A stretch of 51,308 bases of DNA from Clostridiales bacterium (GCA_020860565.1 JAJBUA010000065.1:1-51308); one strand, 5' to 3'; shown: positions 42,567 to 51,308, counted from the stretch's first letter. Notes: generated by a model not told the origin, from the sequence alone. A program made the numbers and translations.

Positions 42567-42944
42567 TCAACGTCTGTCAACGCATTTTTGGTTCCCAAAA
42601 TATGTGTCCACCTCCGGTTTTGCTTCCCGCCAGCATCTGGCGCTGACCGGAATCTCCTCTCCGTTTTTCAGCACGGCGCTGTGTGAACTGATCTTCTCCA
42701 GATGATCCAGATGCACCACATATGATGCGTGTGTCTTTATCATCGGCAGATCCGACAGGCGGCTCACGGCATCCTTTAAGCTTCCCCGGATCCGGTACAC
42801 GTTATGCCTGGTGTGTATATACACTTTTCTCTGTTCCGTATGCAGATACATAATCTCACTGCCGCGTAACATAATCCGCTCTCCGCCAAAGAACCACAGA
42901 TAAACTCTTTCATTCGCCCTGTACTTTTCACCCGACTCTTTCAT
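42567..42944 (-). CDS. LytTR-domain transcription regulator
   Basis: 125 residues made almost only of a LytTR DNA-binding domain ([77 protein letters not shown]). No receiver domain, so it is a stand-alone form. LytTR proteins bind promoters of wall, toxin or peptide-signal genes. GGGAGG lies 9 bases before the ATG. Neighbours give no target hint. Confidence 0.9.
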   Translation of the reverse strand: MKESGEKYRANERVYLWFFGGERIMLRGSEIMYLHTEQRKVYIHTRHNVYRIRGSLKDAVSRLSDLPMIKTHASYVVHLDHLEKISSHSAVLKNGEEIPVSARCWREAKPEVDTYFGNQKCVDRR

Positions 42945-42996
42945 ACAGTCTTTTCCTCCCGGTTTCTTTCAATCAGGTATATCGAGACGACAATGC

Positions 42997-43024
42997 AAAA
43001 CCCGCCGGGAATACCGACGGGTTT
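42997..43024 (-). terminator. Intrinsic terminator after the divPAP2 gene
   Basis: Minus-strand AAACCCGTCGG/CCGGCGGGTTTT with a 5-base loop, 80 bases past the stop of the gene at 43104. The T-tract is short (TTTTG). Confidence 0.7.
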
Positions 43025-43103
43025 GCTGCCATTTCTTTTAATCAAACGAATACAAATAAAATTTGTAACCGGAAAACCTGAAATAATCCGTTCGGGACTG
43101 TTG

Positions 43104-43562
43104 TCAGTAAAAACCATGAACAACTAACGATGTCACAATCCCCAGCACTGCTCCCGCGAATACCTGAAGCGGTGTATGTCCTACAAACTCTTTCAGTTTC
43201 TCATGAAACTGGTCCTCATTCAGTTCAAACAGATTCTGTTCCAGAATCAGATTTAAAAGCTTCGACTGTTTGCCAGTCTCGCGGCGCACACCGATTGCGT
43301 CATACATGACCACAGCAGCAAGCACAAAACAAATCGAAAATTCAAATGTTCCTATCCCATAGACCAGAGCCGTACTCACCGTAAGCCCACATACGATCGA
43401 CGAATGGGAACTCGGCATACCGCCCGATCCCACAAGCCGCTCCGCAAGGAATCTCCGGTTCAGCCACGAATCAATGGATGTCTTTAAAACCTGGGCAATC
43501 GTCCATGCGATCACCGAACTGACCAGGATCTCGTTCTGGAACAATTCTTCCCAAAATGTCAT
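43104..43562 (-). CDS. Divergent PAP2 family membrane protein
   Basis: 152 residues with about four membrane segments. GSGGMPSSHSSIVCGLTVSTAL, YDAIGVRRETGKQSKLLNLI and LKEFVGHTPLQVFAGAVLGI are the marks of the divergent PAP2 (DUF212) family, with conserved His and Arg of the phosphatase type. Substrate unknown; lipid phosphate hydrolysis is possible. Lies 31 bases after glgA. Confidence 0.92.
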   Translation of the reverse strand: MTFWEELFQNEILVSSVIAWTIAQVLKTSIDSWLNRRFLAERLVGSGGMPSSHSSIVCGLTVSTALVYGIGTFEFSICFVLAAVVMYDAIGVRRETGKQSKLLNLILEQNLFELNEDQFHEKLKEFVGHTPLQVFAGAVLGIVTSLVVHGFY

Positions 43563-43593
43563 AGCTTTCTCCTGCTTTCCTGTATCACTGTCA

Positions 43594-45036
43594 TCAGCCG
43601 ATCAGCCAGTCATACAGTTCCTGATATTTGCCGGCGGAAGTATTCCATGAGAAATCCTGCGCCATTGCGCGGTCAATAATCTTGTTCCACTCCCGCTTCT
43701 TGCCGTAATAAACGGACTTCGCATAATTGATTGTATTCAACATCTCATGCGCATTGTAATTCGTGAAGGAAAAACCGGTGCCGGTTCCCTCGTATTCATT
43801 ATACGCCTGCACGGTGTCTTTCAGTCCGCCGGTCTCACGGACGATCGGAACCGTCCCGTAGCGCAGTGCCATCAGCTGGCTTAATCCGCACGGTTCAAAC
43901 AGCGACGGCATCAGGAACGCATCACAGCCGCCATAGATCTTATGCGACAGTTCATCTGAGTAATAAATCTGAGCAGACACGCGGTCATGATACTTCCAGT
44001 CATAATGACGGAACATGTTTTCATACTTCTCATCACCGGTTCCGAGAACGATCAGCTGCATATCTTCCGCGCACATCTCGTCCATCACACCCTGAATCAG
44101 GTCCAGACCCTTCTGGTCAGTCAGGCGGGACACGATGCCGACAAGGAATTTCTTTTCATCCACTGGCAGGCCAACCTGCTCCTGCAGAGCCTTTTTATTT
44201 TTCACCTTTTCCTTACGGAAATTCTTTGCGTTATAAGGAGCTGCCAGATATGCGTCGGTCTCCGGATTGAAATCTACATAATCAATACCATTGACGATTC
44301 CCCGCAGATCATTCGCCCGTGCGCGCATCAGGCCATCCAGACCCTCTCCATAGAACGGAAGTTTGATTTCCTCCGCGTAGGTCTGGCTCACTGTCGTAAT
44401 CGCATCCGCGTATACGATACCGCCCTTTAACATATTGCCGTCTTTATAAGCTTCCAGCTTGTCCGGAGTAAAGTATGAATCCGGCAGCATCGAAAATCTC
44501 TGGATTGTCTTGACATCCCATACGCCCTGGAACTTCAGATTGTGGATCGTCATCACGGATTTGATATCCCGGAAGAATTCGCCCTCATGGAAACGATCTT
44601 TTAAATAAACCGGAATCAGACCTGTCTGCCAGTCATGGCAATGAATCAGATCCGGCTTAAAGCCGATCACCGGAAGCGCCGAAAGCGCTGCGTTGCAGAA
44701 GAAGGAGAATTTCTCCAGATCATAGAACCAGTCGCCGTATGGCTTCGCTCCGCCGAAATAAGCCTCATTGTCAATAAAATAAAATGTAATCCCGTCATAC
44801 ACATACTGAAGAATGCCCACATAACGGCTCTCGCCGAGATAATCCATATAAAAATGGCTGATGTAGGTCATCTCGTTGCGCCATTTTTCCTTAATACACA
44901 GATACTTCGGAATCATTACGCGAACATCGTAATTTTCCTTATCGCAGCACTTTGGCAGCGATCCTACAACGTCGGCAAGGCCGCCCGTCTTGATAAAAGG
45001 AACTGCCTCCGACGCCACAAAAAGTATGTTTTTCAT
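43594..45036 (-). CDS. glgA: Glycogen (ADP-glucose) synthase
   Basis: 480 residues from the ATG at 45036 with AGGAGGAGG upstream. GT5 family: MKNILFVASEAVPFIKTGGLADVVGSLP carries the N-terminal KTGGL substrate site; IPSLFEPCGLSQLMALRYGTVPIVRETGGLKDTV (approximately MPSLFEPCGLSQ) the C-terminal nucleotide site. Extends alpha-1,4-glucan chains. No other glg genes in view. The extra 24 codons upstream of this ATG have no RBS. Confidence 0.97.
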   Translation of the reverse strand: MKNILFVASEAVPFIKTGGLADVVGSLPKCCDKENYDVRVMIPKYLCIKEKWRNEMTYISHFYMDYLGESRYVGILQYVYDGITFYFIDNEAYFGGAKPYGDWFYDLEKFSFFCNAALSALPVIGFKPDLIHCHDWQTGLIPVYLKDRFHEGEFFRDIKSVMTIHNLKFQGVWDVKTIQRFSMLPDSYFTPDKLEAYKDGNMLKGGIVYADAITTVSQTYAEEIKLPFYGEGLDGLMRARANDLRGIVNGIDYVDFNPETDAYLAAPYNAKNFRKEKVKNKKALQEQVGLPVDEKKFLVGIVSRLTDQKGLDLIQGVMDEMCAEDMQLIVLGTGDEKYENMFRHYDWKYHDRVSAQIYYSDELSHKIYGGCDAFLMPSLFEPCGLSQLMALRYGTVPIVRETGGLKDTVQAYNEYEGTGTGFSFTNYNAHEMLNTINYAKSVYYGKKREWNKIIDRAMAQDFSWNTSAGKYQELYDWLIG

Positions 45037-45125
45037 CAGGTATATACCTCCTCCTAAATATAGCTCTGCACCCACAGACAGACTTTGATTAATACTAAAA
45101 GTATACACTAATTTCTGACAAAAAT

Positions 45126-45929
45126 CTACAATCTTTTATAATCCAGACGGATTTTATCAGAAATCAGCGCGATGAATTCGGAATTCGTCGGTTTCCCTTT
45201 GCCGTTATTGACCGTGTATCCAAAGACCTCATAGATTGTGTCCGGCCGTCCTCTTGTCCACGCCACTTCGATCGCATGGCGGATTGCCCGTTCCACCCGG
45301 CTCGCCGTCGTATTATGGCGTTTCGCAATCGTCGGATACAGCACCTTTGTCACGGACACCAGAAGATCCTCCTCTCCCACCGAGATTGTGATGGCGTCCC
45401 GCAGGTACTGATACCCTTTAATATGCGCCGGAACTCCGATCTCATGCAGCATCTGTGTGACGTCATTTTCCAGATTTTTCCGGATATAATCTTCTCTGTC
45501 CACACACGCCGGCGCCGCTCCTGCCTTTACGGAAGCCGTCCGATGAGCCCGATCCCGGCACACCTGGCGGATCCGTTCCATCACGGCGTCCTTTTCAAAT
45601 GGCTTCAATATAAAATAGCTCACGCCGAGCCGAAATGCTTCTGACGTCACGTGCTCGCTTCCCGCCGCCGTCACCATAATAAAAGACGGAGTCTTTCCGC
45701 CTGCGTGTTCTCTGCGAACCTTTTCTATCACGGAAATACCGTCCATCTTTGGCATAATCACATCCATCAGCACCAGATCCGGATCTGTCCTTTCTATCAT
45801 CCGGCATGCGTCTTCTCCGTTATCTGCCTTTCCTACAATATGAAAACCTTTTTCTTTTTCAATCATCCGCCCCAACAGTTCCAGCATCTGTGGATTGTCT
45901 TCGGCGATTGCGACATTCAGCTCTGTCAT
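45126..45929 (-). CDS. spo0A: Sporulation transcription factor Spo0A
   Basis: 267 residues from the ATG at 45929 with CAGGAGG upstream. Receiver domain with phosphorylation site Asp56 ([14 protein letters not shown]) and a C-terminal Spo0A DNA-binding domain with [45 protein letters not shown]. Master regulator of sporulation entry. Its presence places the organism in an endospore lineage. Not next to spoIVB here; preceded by the PurF-like gene. A promoter and a 0A box lie upstream, fitting autoregulation. Confidence 0.98.
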   Translation of the reverse strand: MTELNVAIAEDNPQMLELLGRMIEKEKGFHIVGKADNGEDACRMIERTDPDLVLMDVIMPKMDGISVIEKVRREHAGGKTPSFIMVTAAGSEHVTSEAFRLGVSYFILKPFEKDAVMERIRQVCRDRAHRTASVKAGAAPACVDREDYIRKNLENDVTQMLHEIGVPAHIKGYQYLRDAITISVGEEDLLVSVTKVLYPTIAKRHNTTASRVERAIRHAIEVAWTRGRPDTIYEVFGYTVNNGKGKPTNSEFIALISDKIRLDYKRL

Positions 45930-45969
45930 TTTACAGTATTCCTCCTGTATCTCATGTTGTTGTAAGCTG

Positions 45970-46025
45970 ATTATAGTCGCTTCAAATGGCTGCTTGCAAT
46001 GAAATTCAGTCGCCAAGTTTCGACA
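45970..46025 (-). promoter_or_regulatory. spo0A promoter and 0A box
   Basis: Minus strand TTGCAA (45994-45999), 18 bases, TATAAT (45970-45975). Upstream TTGTCGAAA (46018-46026) contains the 0A-box core TGTCGAA at 46019-46025, about 20 bases before the -35. Binding by Spo0A-P for autoregulation is inference from the consensus. Confidence 0.7.
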
Positions 46026-46058
46026 ATCTATGCAGTGGAATCTGTCGTTCACGAGCAA

Positions 46059-46083
46059 CAGGCCGGAGTTTTGTTCCGGCCTG
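46059..46083. other. Perfect 9-bp hairpin downstream of the PurF-like gene
   Basis: CAGGCCGGA/TCCGGCCTG with a 7-base loop. On the minus strand it is followed by TTGCTCG, a poor T-tract, so it is a weak terminator or a stability element for the purine operon transcript. Confidence 0.55.
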
Positions 46084-46123
46084 TCGGACAATTTTTCGGT
46101 AATTATGTTATATTCTTTCCGCA

Positions 46124-46142
46124 CAGGGACTGCTTTATTGGC
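46124..46142. repeat. Third occurrence of the TACTTTATTGGC-type motif
   Basis: CAGGGACTGCTTTATTGGCA matches the right end of the 187-bp element (CAGGGACTACTTTACTGGCA) with two changes. It begins 14 bases past the stop of the PurF-like gene. The matching inverted end was not found. Confidence 0.5.
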
Positions 46143-46156
46143 ATATATGATAAAAC

Positions 46157-47560
46157 TTATTCTTTTCCGTTCCAGCAATAGGTGCAGACACACTCTTCCG
46201 GCAGCCCGATTGAGCGGATCAGATCGTCCAGCCGGTGATACCGCAGTGTCGTGAAGTTCAGTTCTTTGCGGATTTCCTCTACCATTTCTTCATATTTGGG
46301 TGAATCCGGATCGGAATATTCTGCCAGCAGCTCCGGTGTACATTTCCCCTCTTTCTTTAAGAGCACGCGGCGCGCGATCAGGTCCAGTTCGGACTTTGAG
46401 CGGGAGAAATTCAGATATTTGCAGCCAAATAGCAACGGCGGGCAGGCCGGCCGGATATGTACCTCCTTTGCCCCGCTGTTATACAGGAACTCTGTCGTCT
46501 CGCCGAGTTGTGTCCCGCGTACAATCGAATCGTCGATCAGGAGCAGACGTTTGCCATGAATCAGCGCCTCCACCGGGATCAGCTTCATCTTGGCGATCAG
46601 GTTACGCTGGCTCTGATGAACCGGCATAAAGGAACGCGGCCAGGTCGGCGTATATTTGATAAACGGTCTTGCAAACGGGATGCCGGAACGGTTGGAGTAA
46701 CCGATCGCATGCGCGGTTCCGGAGTCGGGTACGCCCGCGACCAGATCTGCCTCCACATTGTCACGCGAGGCCAGCATATCTCCGCAGCGATAACGCATTT
46801 CTTCGACATTAACACCCTCATAGCAGGACGTCGGATAACCATAATATACCCACAAAAATGCGCAGATCTTCATCTGATTGCCCGGCTGCTGCACCACGCG
46901 GTAGCTGTCTGCCCGGATGAAGTCGATCTCTCCCGGTCCCAGTTCATGCACATCGTGGTAGCCCAGGTTCAGATACGCAAAGCTTTCAAACGATACGCAG
47001 TGCGCGTGGTCGTTTTTGCCGATAATGAGCGGTGTGCGGCCCAGCCGGTCGCGTGCGGCAAAAATGCCGTTTTCATTGAGGATCAGGATCGACAGAGAAC
47101 CCTCCACCATCTCCTGCACATAGCGGATTCCTTCCACAATCGACGGCTTGCGGTTAATCAGGCTCGCGACAACCTCTGTCGCGTTCAGCCGACCCTCGCT
47201 CATCTCCATATATTGGGTGAAACCGTCCGCCATTGCCTCTTTTGCAAGCTGATCCAGGTTCTGGATCACGCCGACCGTTGTAATCGCGTAGCTCCCCAGA
47301 CGGGACGCGATCAGAAGCGGCTGAGGTTCATTGTCTGAGATGCAGCCGATCCCGGCTGTTCCCTCCAGTTCATCCAGATCCCGTTCAAATTTTGTCCGAA
47401 ACGGCGCGTTCTCAATATTGTGAATTGCCCTGTGAAATCCATTCTCTCCATAGGTTGCCATTCCTCCCCGGCGGGTGCCCAGATGGGAGTGGTAATCCAC
47501 TCCGAAAAACAAATCATTTGTACAGCTTTTCTGCGATATAACGCCAAAAATACCTCCCAA
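46157..47560 (-). CDS. PurF-like amidophosphoribosyltransferase paralogue lacking the catalytic Cys
   Basis: 467 residues from TTG, with GGGAGG 7 bases upstream. Overall an N-terminal glutamine amidotransferase class II (Ntn) domain and a C-terminal phosphoribosyltransferase with [13 protein letters not shown], the PRPP loop, as in PurF. However it opens M-G-G-I-F-G-V where PurF has M-C-G-I: the Cys that becomes the N-terminal nucleophile is Gly. [14 protein letters not shown] replaces the usual HRGQEAAGI. I recall such MGG-F/I-FG paralogues in Clostridia and Bacteroides. It may use ammonia or be regulatory. Last gene of the purine group; whether a true purF exists elsewhere cannot be seen. 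Confidence 0.88.
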   Translation of the reverse strand: MGGIFGVISQKSCTNDLFFGVDYHSHLGTRRGGMATYGENGFHRAIHNIENAPFRTKFERDLDELEGTAGIGCISDNEPQPLLIASRLGSYAITTVGVIQNLDQLAKEAMADGFTQYMEMSEGRLNATEVVASLINRKPSIVEGIRYVQEMVEGSLSILILNENGIFAARDRLGRTPLIIGKNDHAHCVSFESFAYLNLGYHDVHELGPGEIDFIRADSYRVVQQPGNQMKICAFLWVYYGYPTSCYEGVNVEEMRYRCGDMLASRDNVEADLVAGVPDSGTAHAIGYSNRSGIPFARPFIKYTPTWPRSFMPVHQSQRNLIAKMKLIPVEALIHGKRLLLIDDSIVRGTQLGETTEFLYNSGAKEVHIRPACPPLLFGCKYLNFSRSKSELDLIARRVLLKKEGKCTPELLAEYSDPDSPKYEEMVEEIRKELNFTTLRYHRLDDLIRSIGLPEECVCTYCWNGKE

Positions 47561-47652
47561 GGTTTTTCCTCCCAGATTATGTCATTTGCATAGTCGATAT
47601 GTATGAATCTGCGAATACGGAAAGAGCCCATATTCTATATTCTGATCAGCGT

Positions 47653-48927
47653 CTACGCCTCATCAATCGCTTTCCCGATGTCATGTCTCATATATTTATT
47701 GCCAAATTCCACCCACTCTGTTGCCTGATAGGCATTTGCGCGGGCAGTTTTGAGGTCCGGTCCGAGTGCTGTCACGCCAAGGACGCGGCCGCCGTTGGTG
47801 ACAATATCACCGTCAGCGTCAAATTTACTGCCGGCATGGAAGACATAATAACCGTCAGCGTCTTTAAATTTTTCCAGACCGCTGATCTTGAATCCCTTCT
47901 CATAATGTTCCGGATAACCGTCCGAAGCAAGCACGACACAGACCGCAGCATTATCCTCAAACTGCAGATCGATCTGGTCCAGCGTACCGTCGATACAGGC
48001 TTCGAATACATCGATAATGTCGTTTTTCATACGCGGCAGCACAACCTGAGTTTCCGGATCGCCGAAGCGCGCGTTATACTCCAGGACACACGGTCCCTTT
48101 GCCGTAAGCATCAGGCCAAAGAAAATCACGCCCTTAAACTCGCGCCCTTCCGCGCGCATCGCATCCACCGTCGGCTGATAAATCTTTTCTCTGCAGAATG
48201 CGTCCACTTCCGCGGTATAGAAAGGACTGGGAGAAAATGTACCCATGCCGCCGGTATTTAATCCCTGATCGCCGTCTTTTGCCCGCTTATGATCCTGAGC
48301 GGAAGTCATGGTTTTGATTGTCTTTCCGTCGACATAAGAAAGGACTGACACCTCTCGTCCGGTTAAAAATTCTTCTACAACGATGCGGTTGCCGGCGGAA
48401 CCAAACTGCTTATCCAGCATCAGCGTCCTGACGCCCGCCTTCGCCTCTTCCCGCGTGTTACAGATCAGCACTCCCTTGCCCAGTGCCAGGCCATCGGCCT
48501 TTAAAACAATCGGCATATCAGCAGTCTCCAGATAAGCCAGAGCCTGATCCGGGTCGTCAAAGGTCTCATACGCCGCTGTCGGAATGCCGTACTTCTTCAT
48601 CAGATCTTTGGAAAACGCTTTCGATCCCTCCAGAATCGCCGCGTTTTTGCGCGGACCGAACGCCCGCAGTCCCGCCGCCTCAAAAGCGTCCACCGCACCG
48701 GCTGCCAGCGGATCATCCGGCGCCACAACGGTCAGATCGATCGCCTTTTCCTTCGCGAACGCGACCAGCTTATCAAATTCCATCACGCCGATATTGACAC
48801 ACTCCGCCACCTCGGCAATGCCCGCGTTCCCCGGTGCGCAGTAAAGCTTCTCTACTCTGGGACTCTGTGCTGCCTTCCAAGCGATTGCATGCTCCCGTCC
48901 GCCGCCGCCGACTATTAAAACCTTCAT
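47653..48927 (-). CDS. purD: Phosphoribosylamine-glycine ligase (GARS)
   Basis: 424 residues, full-length ATP-grasp enzyme. MKVLIVGGGGREHAIAWKA opening, ADGLALGKGVLIC, RIVVEEFLTGREVSVLSYVDG and CVLEYNARFGDPETQVVLPRM are standard. Joins phosphoribosylamine with glycine, the step after PurF. Lies 92 bases upstream of the PurF-like gene and 59 bases after purN. Confidence 0.98.
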   Translation of the reverse strand: MKVLIVGGGGREHAIAWKAAQSPRVEKLYCAPGNAGIAEVAECVNIGVMEFDKLVAFAKEKAIDLTVVAPDDPLAAGAVDAFEAAGLRAFGPRKNAAILEGSKAFSKDLMKKYGIPTAAYETFDDPDQALAYLETADMPIVLKADGLALGKGVLICNTREEAKAGVRTLMLDKQFGSAGNRIVVEEFLTGREVSVLSYVDGKTIKTMTSAQDHKRAKDGDQGLNTGGMGTFSPSPFYTAEVDAFCREKIYQPTVDAMRAEGREFKGVIFFGLMLTAKGPCVLEYNARFGDPETQVVLPRMKNDIIDVFEACIDGTLDQIDLQFEDNAAVCVVLASDGYPEHYEKGFKISGLEKFKDADGYYVFHAGSKFDADGDIVTNGGRVLGVTALGPDLKTARANAYQATEWVEFGNKYMRHDIGKAIDEA

Positions 48928-48986
48928 CTGTCTGTCCTCCCTGCTAACGCTTTTCTTTCTCCATTTTATCTATATTTTATCTGCGC

Positions 48987-49583
48987 CTATTTCACTTTTC
49001 CATTCGCAATCAGATCAATCGCCCTGGGCAGGATCACCCATTCCGCCTGCTCCATGACTCTGCGCTGGAGTATCTCAGGGCTATCTCCCTCCTCTACCTC
49101 AACTGCTTTCTGCAAAATGATCGGACCGGTGTCCATTCCCTCGTCCACAAAATGTACGGTCGCTCCGGTTACCTTGACACCCCGCGCCAGCGCGGCCTCA
49201 TGCACCTTCAGTCCATAATAACCGACTCCGCAGAAGGATGGGATCAGCGACGGATGGATGTTAATAATCCGACGCGCATATTTGCCGATCATCGCCTCCG
49301 GAATCTTCACCAGAAATCCCGCCAGCACAATCAGATCCAGATCATAACTGTCTACCTTTTCCAGAAACGCCCGATTAAACGCGTCCCGGTTCTCATAATC
49401 CTTCGGAGAGACGCATACCGCCTCGATCCCGTGGTTTCTCGCGCGCTCCAGCGCATACGCGCCCGGATTATTCGCAATCACCACACATACCTGCGCATTG
49501 GTAACCGTCCCTTCGTCAATCGCGTCCAGAATCGCCTGCAGATTGGTTCCGCCTCCGGAGACCATCACACCTACCCTCAGCAT
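48987..49583 (-). CDS. purN: Phosphoribosylglycinamide formyltransferase
   Basis: 198 residues. Transfers formyl from 10-formyl-THF to GAR. GGGTNLQAILDAI, the catalytic INIHPS (His110) and GATVHFVDEGMDTGPII with the folate-site Asp are intact. Start overlaps the purM end by 7 bases, so translation is coupled. Confidence 0.98.
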   Translation of the reverse strand: MLRVGVMVSGGGTNLQAILDAIDEGTVTNAQVCVVIANNPGAYALERARNHGIEAVCVSPKDYENRDAFNRAFLEKVDSYDLDLIVLAGFLVKIPEAMIGKYARRIINIHPSLIPSFCGVGYYGLKVHEAALARGVKVTGATVHFVDEGMDTGPIILQKAVEVEEGDSPEILQRRVMEQAEWVILPRAIDLIANGKVK

Positions 49584-50608
49584 AATGTTACTCCTTTTTC
49601 ACCGGCTTCCACATTGCCAACGACATAAGGTGTCTCACCGGCCGCCCGGATCGCTTCCATGGTCCGATCTGCATCTTCCAGGGTCACAGCCACGATCATG
49701 CCGATACCCATATTGAATGTGTTATACATCATCTCTTCCGCGATGTCGCCTTTCATCGCCAGCATTGCAAAGATCGGCGGCACCGGATAACTGTCCTTAC
49801 GGATCACGGCGCGCACGCCGTCCTTTAACATCCGCGGAATATTTTCATAAAAGCCTCCGCCCGTGATATGGCTGCAGGCTTTTACCTTCACACCGGCATT
49901 CTTTACACTCTTTAATGCCTTTACATAAATCTTTGTCGGAGCCAGCAGCGCCTCTCCCAGCGTCTTACCCAGTACTCCATAATAGGTGCCAAGCCCTTCC
50001 CGTGTCAGTTCTTCGGCAAAGACCTTGCGTACCAGGGAAAAACCATTGCTGTGAACGCCGGATGACGCCATACCGATCAGGACATCACCGGTCTGCAGAT
50101 TTTCTCCCGTAATCATATCCTTCCTGTCGCACACACCAACGGCAAAACCGGCCAGATCATACTCATCCTCAGCCATCATGCCAGGATGCTCCGCCGTCTC
50201 ACCGCCGATCAGCGCAGCTTCCGACTGGATACAGCCCTTTGCCACACCGCTTACAATCGCAGCAATCTTTTCCGGGACATTTTTCCCACAGGCAATATAA
50301 TCCAGGAAAAAGAGCGGCTCTCCTCCCGCACAGGCAATATCGTTCACACACATGGCAACCGCATCGATCCCGATGGTATCATGCTGGTCCATAATCATCG
50401 CCAGCTTTACCTTGGTTCCACAGCCATCCGTACCCGAAAGCATCACCGGATCTTCCATTTCCTTAATCTTTGCCAGCGAAAACGCTCCGGAAAATCCTCC
50501 AATCCCGCCCAGAACCTCCGGGCGCATCGTCTCCTGCACATACTTTTTCATCAGTTCCACAGAGCGGTATCCCGCTTCGATATCCACTCCGGCACTTTTG
50601 TAATCCAT
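49577..50608 (-). CDS. purM: Phosphoribosylformylglycinamidine cyclo-ligase (AIRS)
   Basis: 343 residues. DYKSAGVDIEAGYRSVELMKKYV opening, GTDGCGTKVKLAM, AVAMCVNDIACAGGEPLFFLDYIACG and ITGGGFYENIPRML are standard. Makes AIR from FGAM with ATP. Follows purE by 14 bases with AGGAGG before the ATG; overlaps purN. Confidence 0.98.
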   Translation of the reverse strand: MDYKSAGVDIEAGYRSVELMKKYVQETMRPEVLGGIGGFSGAFSLAKIKEMEDPVMLSGTDGCGTKVKLAMIMDQHDTIGIDAVAMCVNDIACAGGEPLFFLDYIACGKNVPEKIAAIVSGVAKGCIQSEAALIGGETAEHPGMMAEDEYDLAGFAVGVCDRKDMITGENLQTGDVLIGMASSGVHSNGFSLVRKVFAEELTREGLGTYYGVLGKTLGEALLAPTKIYVKALKSVKNAGVKVKACSHITGGGFYENIPRMLKDGVRAVIRKDSYPVPPIFAMLAMKGDIAEEMMYNTFNMGIGMIVAVTLEDADRTMEAIRAAGETPYVVGNVEAGEKGVTLC

Positions 50609-50622
50609 TCCTTCCCCTCCTG

Positions 50623-51138
50623 CTATTTCATCTGATTCAGATATTCTTTATATCCGATGCTTTCCAGCTTATCCGCCTTCTTTACGACATCGTCCTTCAG
50701 ATTTTCCAGATACTCTTTGATTCTGGCTAAGAGCGCATCGTCTGAGGCCGCCAGGATCTTGGCAGCCAGAATGCCCGCATTCTGTCCTCCGTTAATCGCC
50801 ACGGTAGCAACCGGAATGCCGGACGGCATCTGGACAATCGAATACAGAGAATCCACGCCTCCCAGATCGGAAGTCTTCATCGGGATCCCGATTACCGGAA
50901 GCGGAAACAATGCCGCACACATTCCCGGCAGATGCGCCGCTTTTCCGGCTCCTGCGATGATGACCTTGATCCCTTTTCCTTCCGCGGCCTTCGCCCACTC
51001 AAAGAAGATGTCCGGCTCCCGGTGCGCGGAAATAATCGTCATCTCATACTCAATTCCAAACTCGTCCAGAATCCCGGCAGCCTTAGCCATAACCGGCATA
51101 TCCGAATCACTGCCCATTACAATTCCCACTTTTGCCAT
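50623..51138 (-). CDS. purE: 5-(carboxyamino)imidazole ribonucleotide mutase / AIR carboxylase subunit
   Basis: 171 residues from the ATG at 51138 (GGGAGAAG upstream); an earlier in-frame ATG lacks a site. KVGIVMGSDSDMPVM, SAHREPDIFFEW and GAGKAAHLPGMCAALFPLPVIGIPM identify PurE. The direction of reaction (class I mutase or class II carboxylase) is not settled here; no purK is visible. First visible gene of the operon; 38 bases after the acidic fragment gene. Confidence 0.95.
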   Translation of the reverse strand: MAKVGIVMGSDSDMPVMAKAAGILDEFGIEYEMTIISAHREPDIFFEWAKAAEGKGIKVIIAGAGKAAHLPGMCAALFPLPVIGIPMKTSDLGGVDSLYSIVQMPSGIPVATVAINGGQNAGILAAKILAASDDALLARIKEYLENLKDDVVKKADKLESIGYKEYLNQMK

Positions 51139-51176
51139 CCTATATTCTTCTCCCTGATCCTTACTCCGGTTCCCGA

Positions 51177-51308
51177 TCACTCATCGTCATCTTCATCGTC
51201 ATCATCGTAGTCTTCATCTTCGTCATCATATTCATCTTCGTACGAGTCGTCGTCGTCGGCATCGTCATCGGAGTCTTCTGCGTGGGCGTCAGCGGCGGCG
51301 TCGTAGGG
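51177..51308 (-). CDS. C-terminal fragment of an acidic, Asp-rich protein (cut by window edge)
   Basis: 43 codons before the stop encode a tail opening Pro-Tyr-Asp-Ala and ending in runs of Asp, Glu and Tyr (roughly 28 acidic residues). The 5' part lies beyond the window, so the domain is unknown. Such tails occur in RNA polymerase delta and in several membrane or cell-surface proteins; nothing here decides. The stop is 38 bases before purE. Confidence 0.7.
   Translation of the reverse strand, partial: PYDAAADAHAEDSDDDADDDDSYEDEYDDEDEDYDDDDEDDDE

Noticed and set aside
42941-43123. 60-codon frame between LytTR and divPAP2
   Set aside because: It contains the divPAP2 terminator and has no RBS or family resemblance.

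Overview
The window reads as chromosome from a low-to-moderate-GC Firmicute of class Clostridia, most likely a Lachnospiraceae-type spore-forming lineage. The evidence is a complete Spo0A regulator, a SCIFF peptide with its radical SAM maturase beside secDF/tgt/yajC, a fused SecDF, a DUF3793 protein paired with a flavodoxin, a bacterial-type 'short' ProS, split ThrE, divPAP2, a gap-pgk-tpiA operon and strong AGGAGG ribosome binding sites. Most genes lie on the minus strand. No rRNA, tRNA, CRISPR array, transposase or prophage gene was seen, and there is no gene-free stretch longer than 300 bases.

Layout. 0-3.9 kb: a secreted wall-binding repeat protein with an acidic tail (+), a small lipoprotein (-) and an O-antigen-ligase-like membrane protein (-), with two identical 53-bp repeats in the spacers. 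3.9-9.5 kb: a secretion/RiPP cluster, transcribed scfA-scfB-secDF-tgt-yajC. 9.6-13.3 kb: cca, proS, an orphan HicB-like gene and a DUF5684 membrane protein. 13.4-14.8 kb (+): DUF3793 and flavodoxin behind a promoter overlapping a perfect palindrome of the iron-repressor type. 14.9-23.7 kb: envelope functions (glycosyltransferase 51, ThrE halves, an FtsL-like protein, MscS, an orphan substrate-binding lipoprotein, a D,D-carboxypeptidase, a polysaccharide deacetylase and a SPOR amidase). 23.7-27.1 kb: Lrp/AsnC regulator, dapF, an ANTAR regulator and glnA. 27.2-34.8 kb: a lipoprotein, a KdpDE-like two-component pair, the glycolytic operon and a Na/Pi cotransporter. 35-42.5 kb: a PHP phosphatase, YibE/F, a metallophosphoesterase, an M14 peptidase overlapping pnp, then pnp and rpsO. 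42.5-46 kb: LytTR, divPAP2, glgA, spo0A. 46.1-51.1 kb: purine genes purE-purM-purN-purD and a PurF-like protein, then an acidic C-terminal fragment at the window edge.

Most distinctive observations: (1) a PurF-like protein that keeps the phosphoribosyltransferase motif but has Gly where the catalytic Cys should be; (2) a 187-bp element with perfect 23-bp inverted ends between secDF and tgt, whose flanking motif recurs after the cca and purF-like genes; (3) two intergenic hairpins that look like terminators and whose 3' arm contains the ribosome binding site of the next gene, the start codon following the U-tract; (4) the scfA-scfB pair separated by an intrinsic terminator; (5) an 80-bp hairpin in the rpsO-pnp spacer. 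All calls come from reading sequence and remembered family features; no database search was run.
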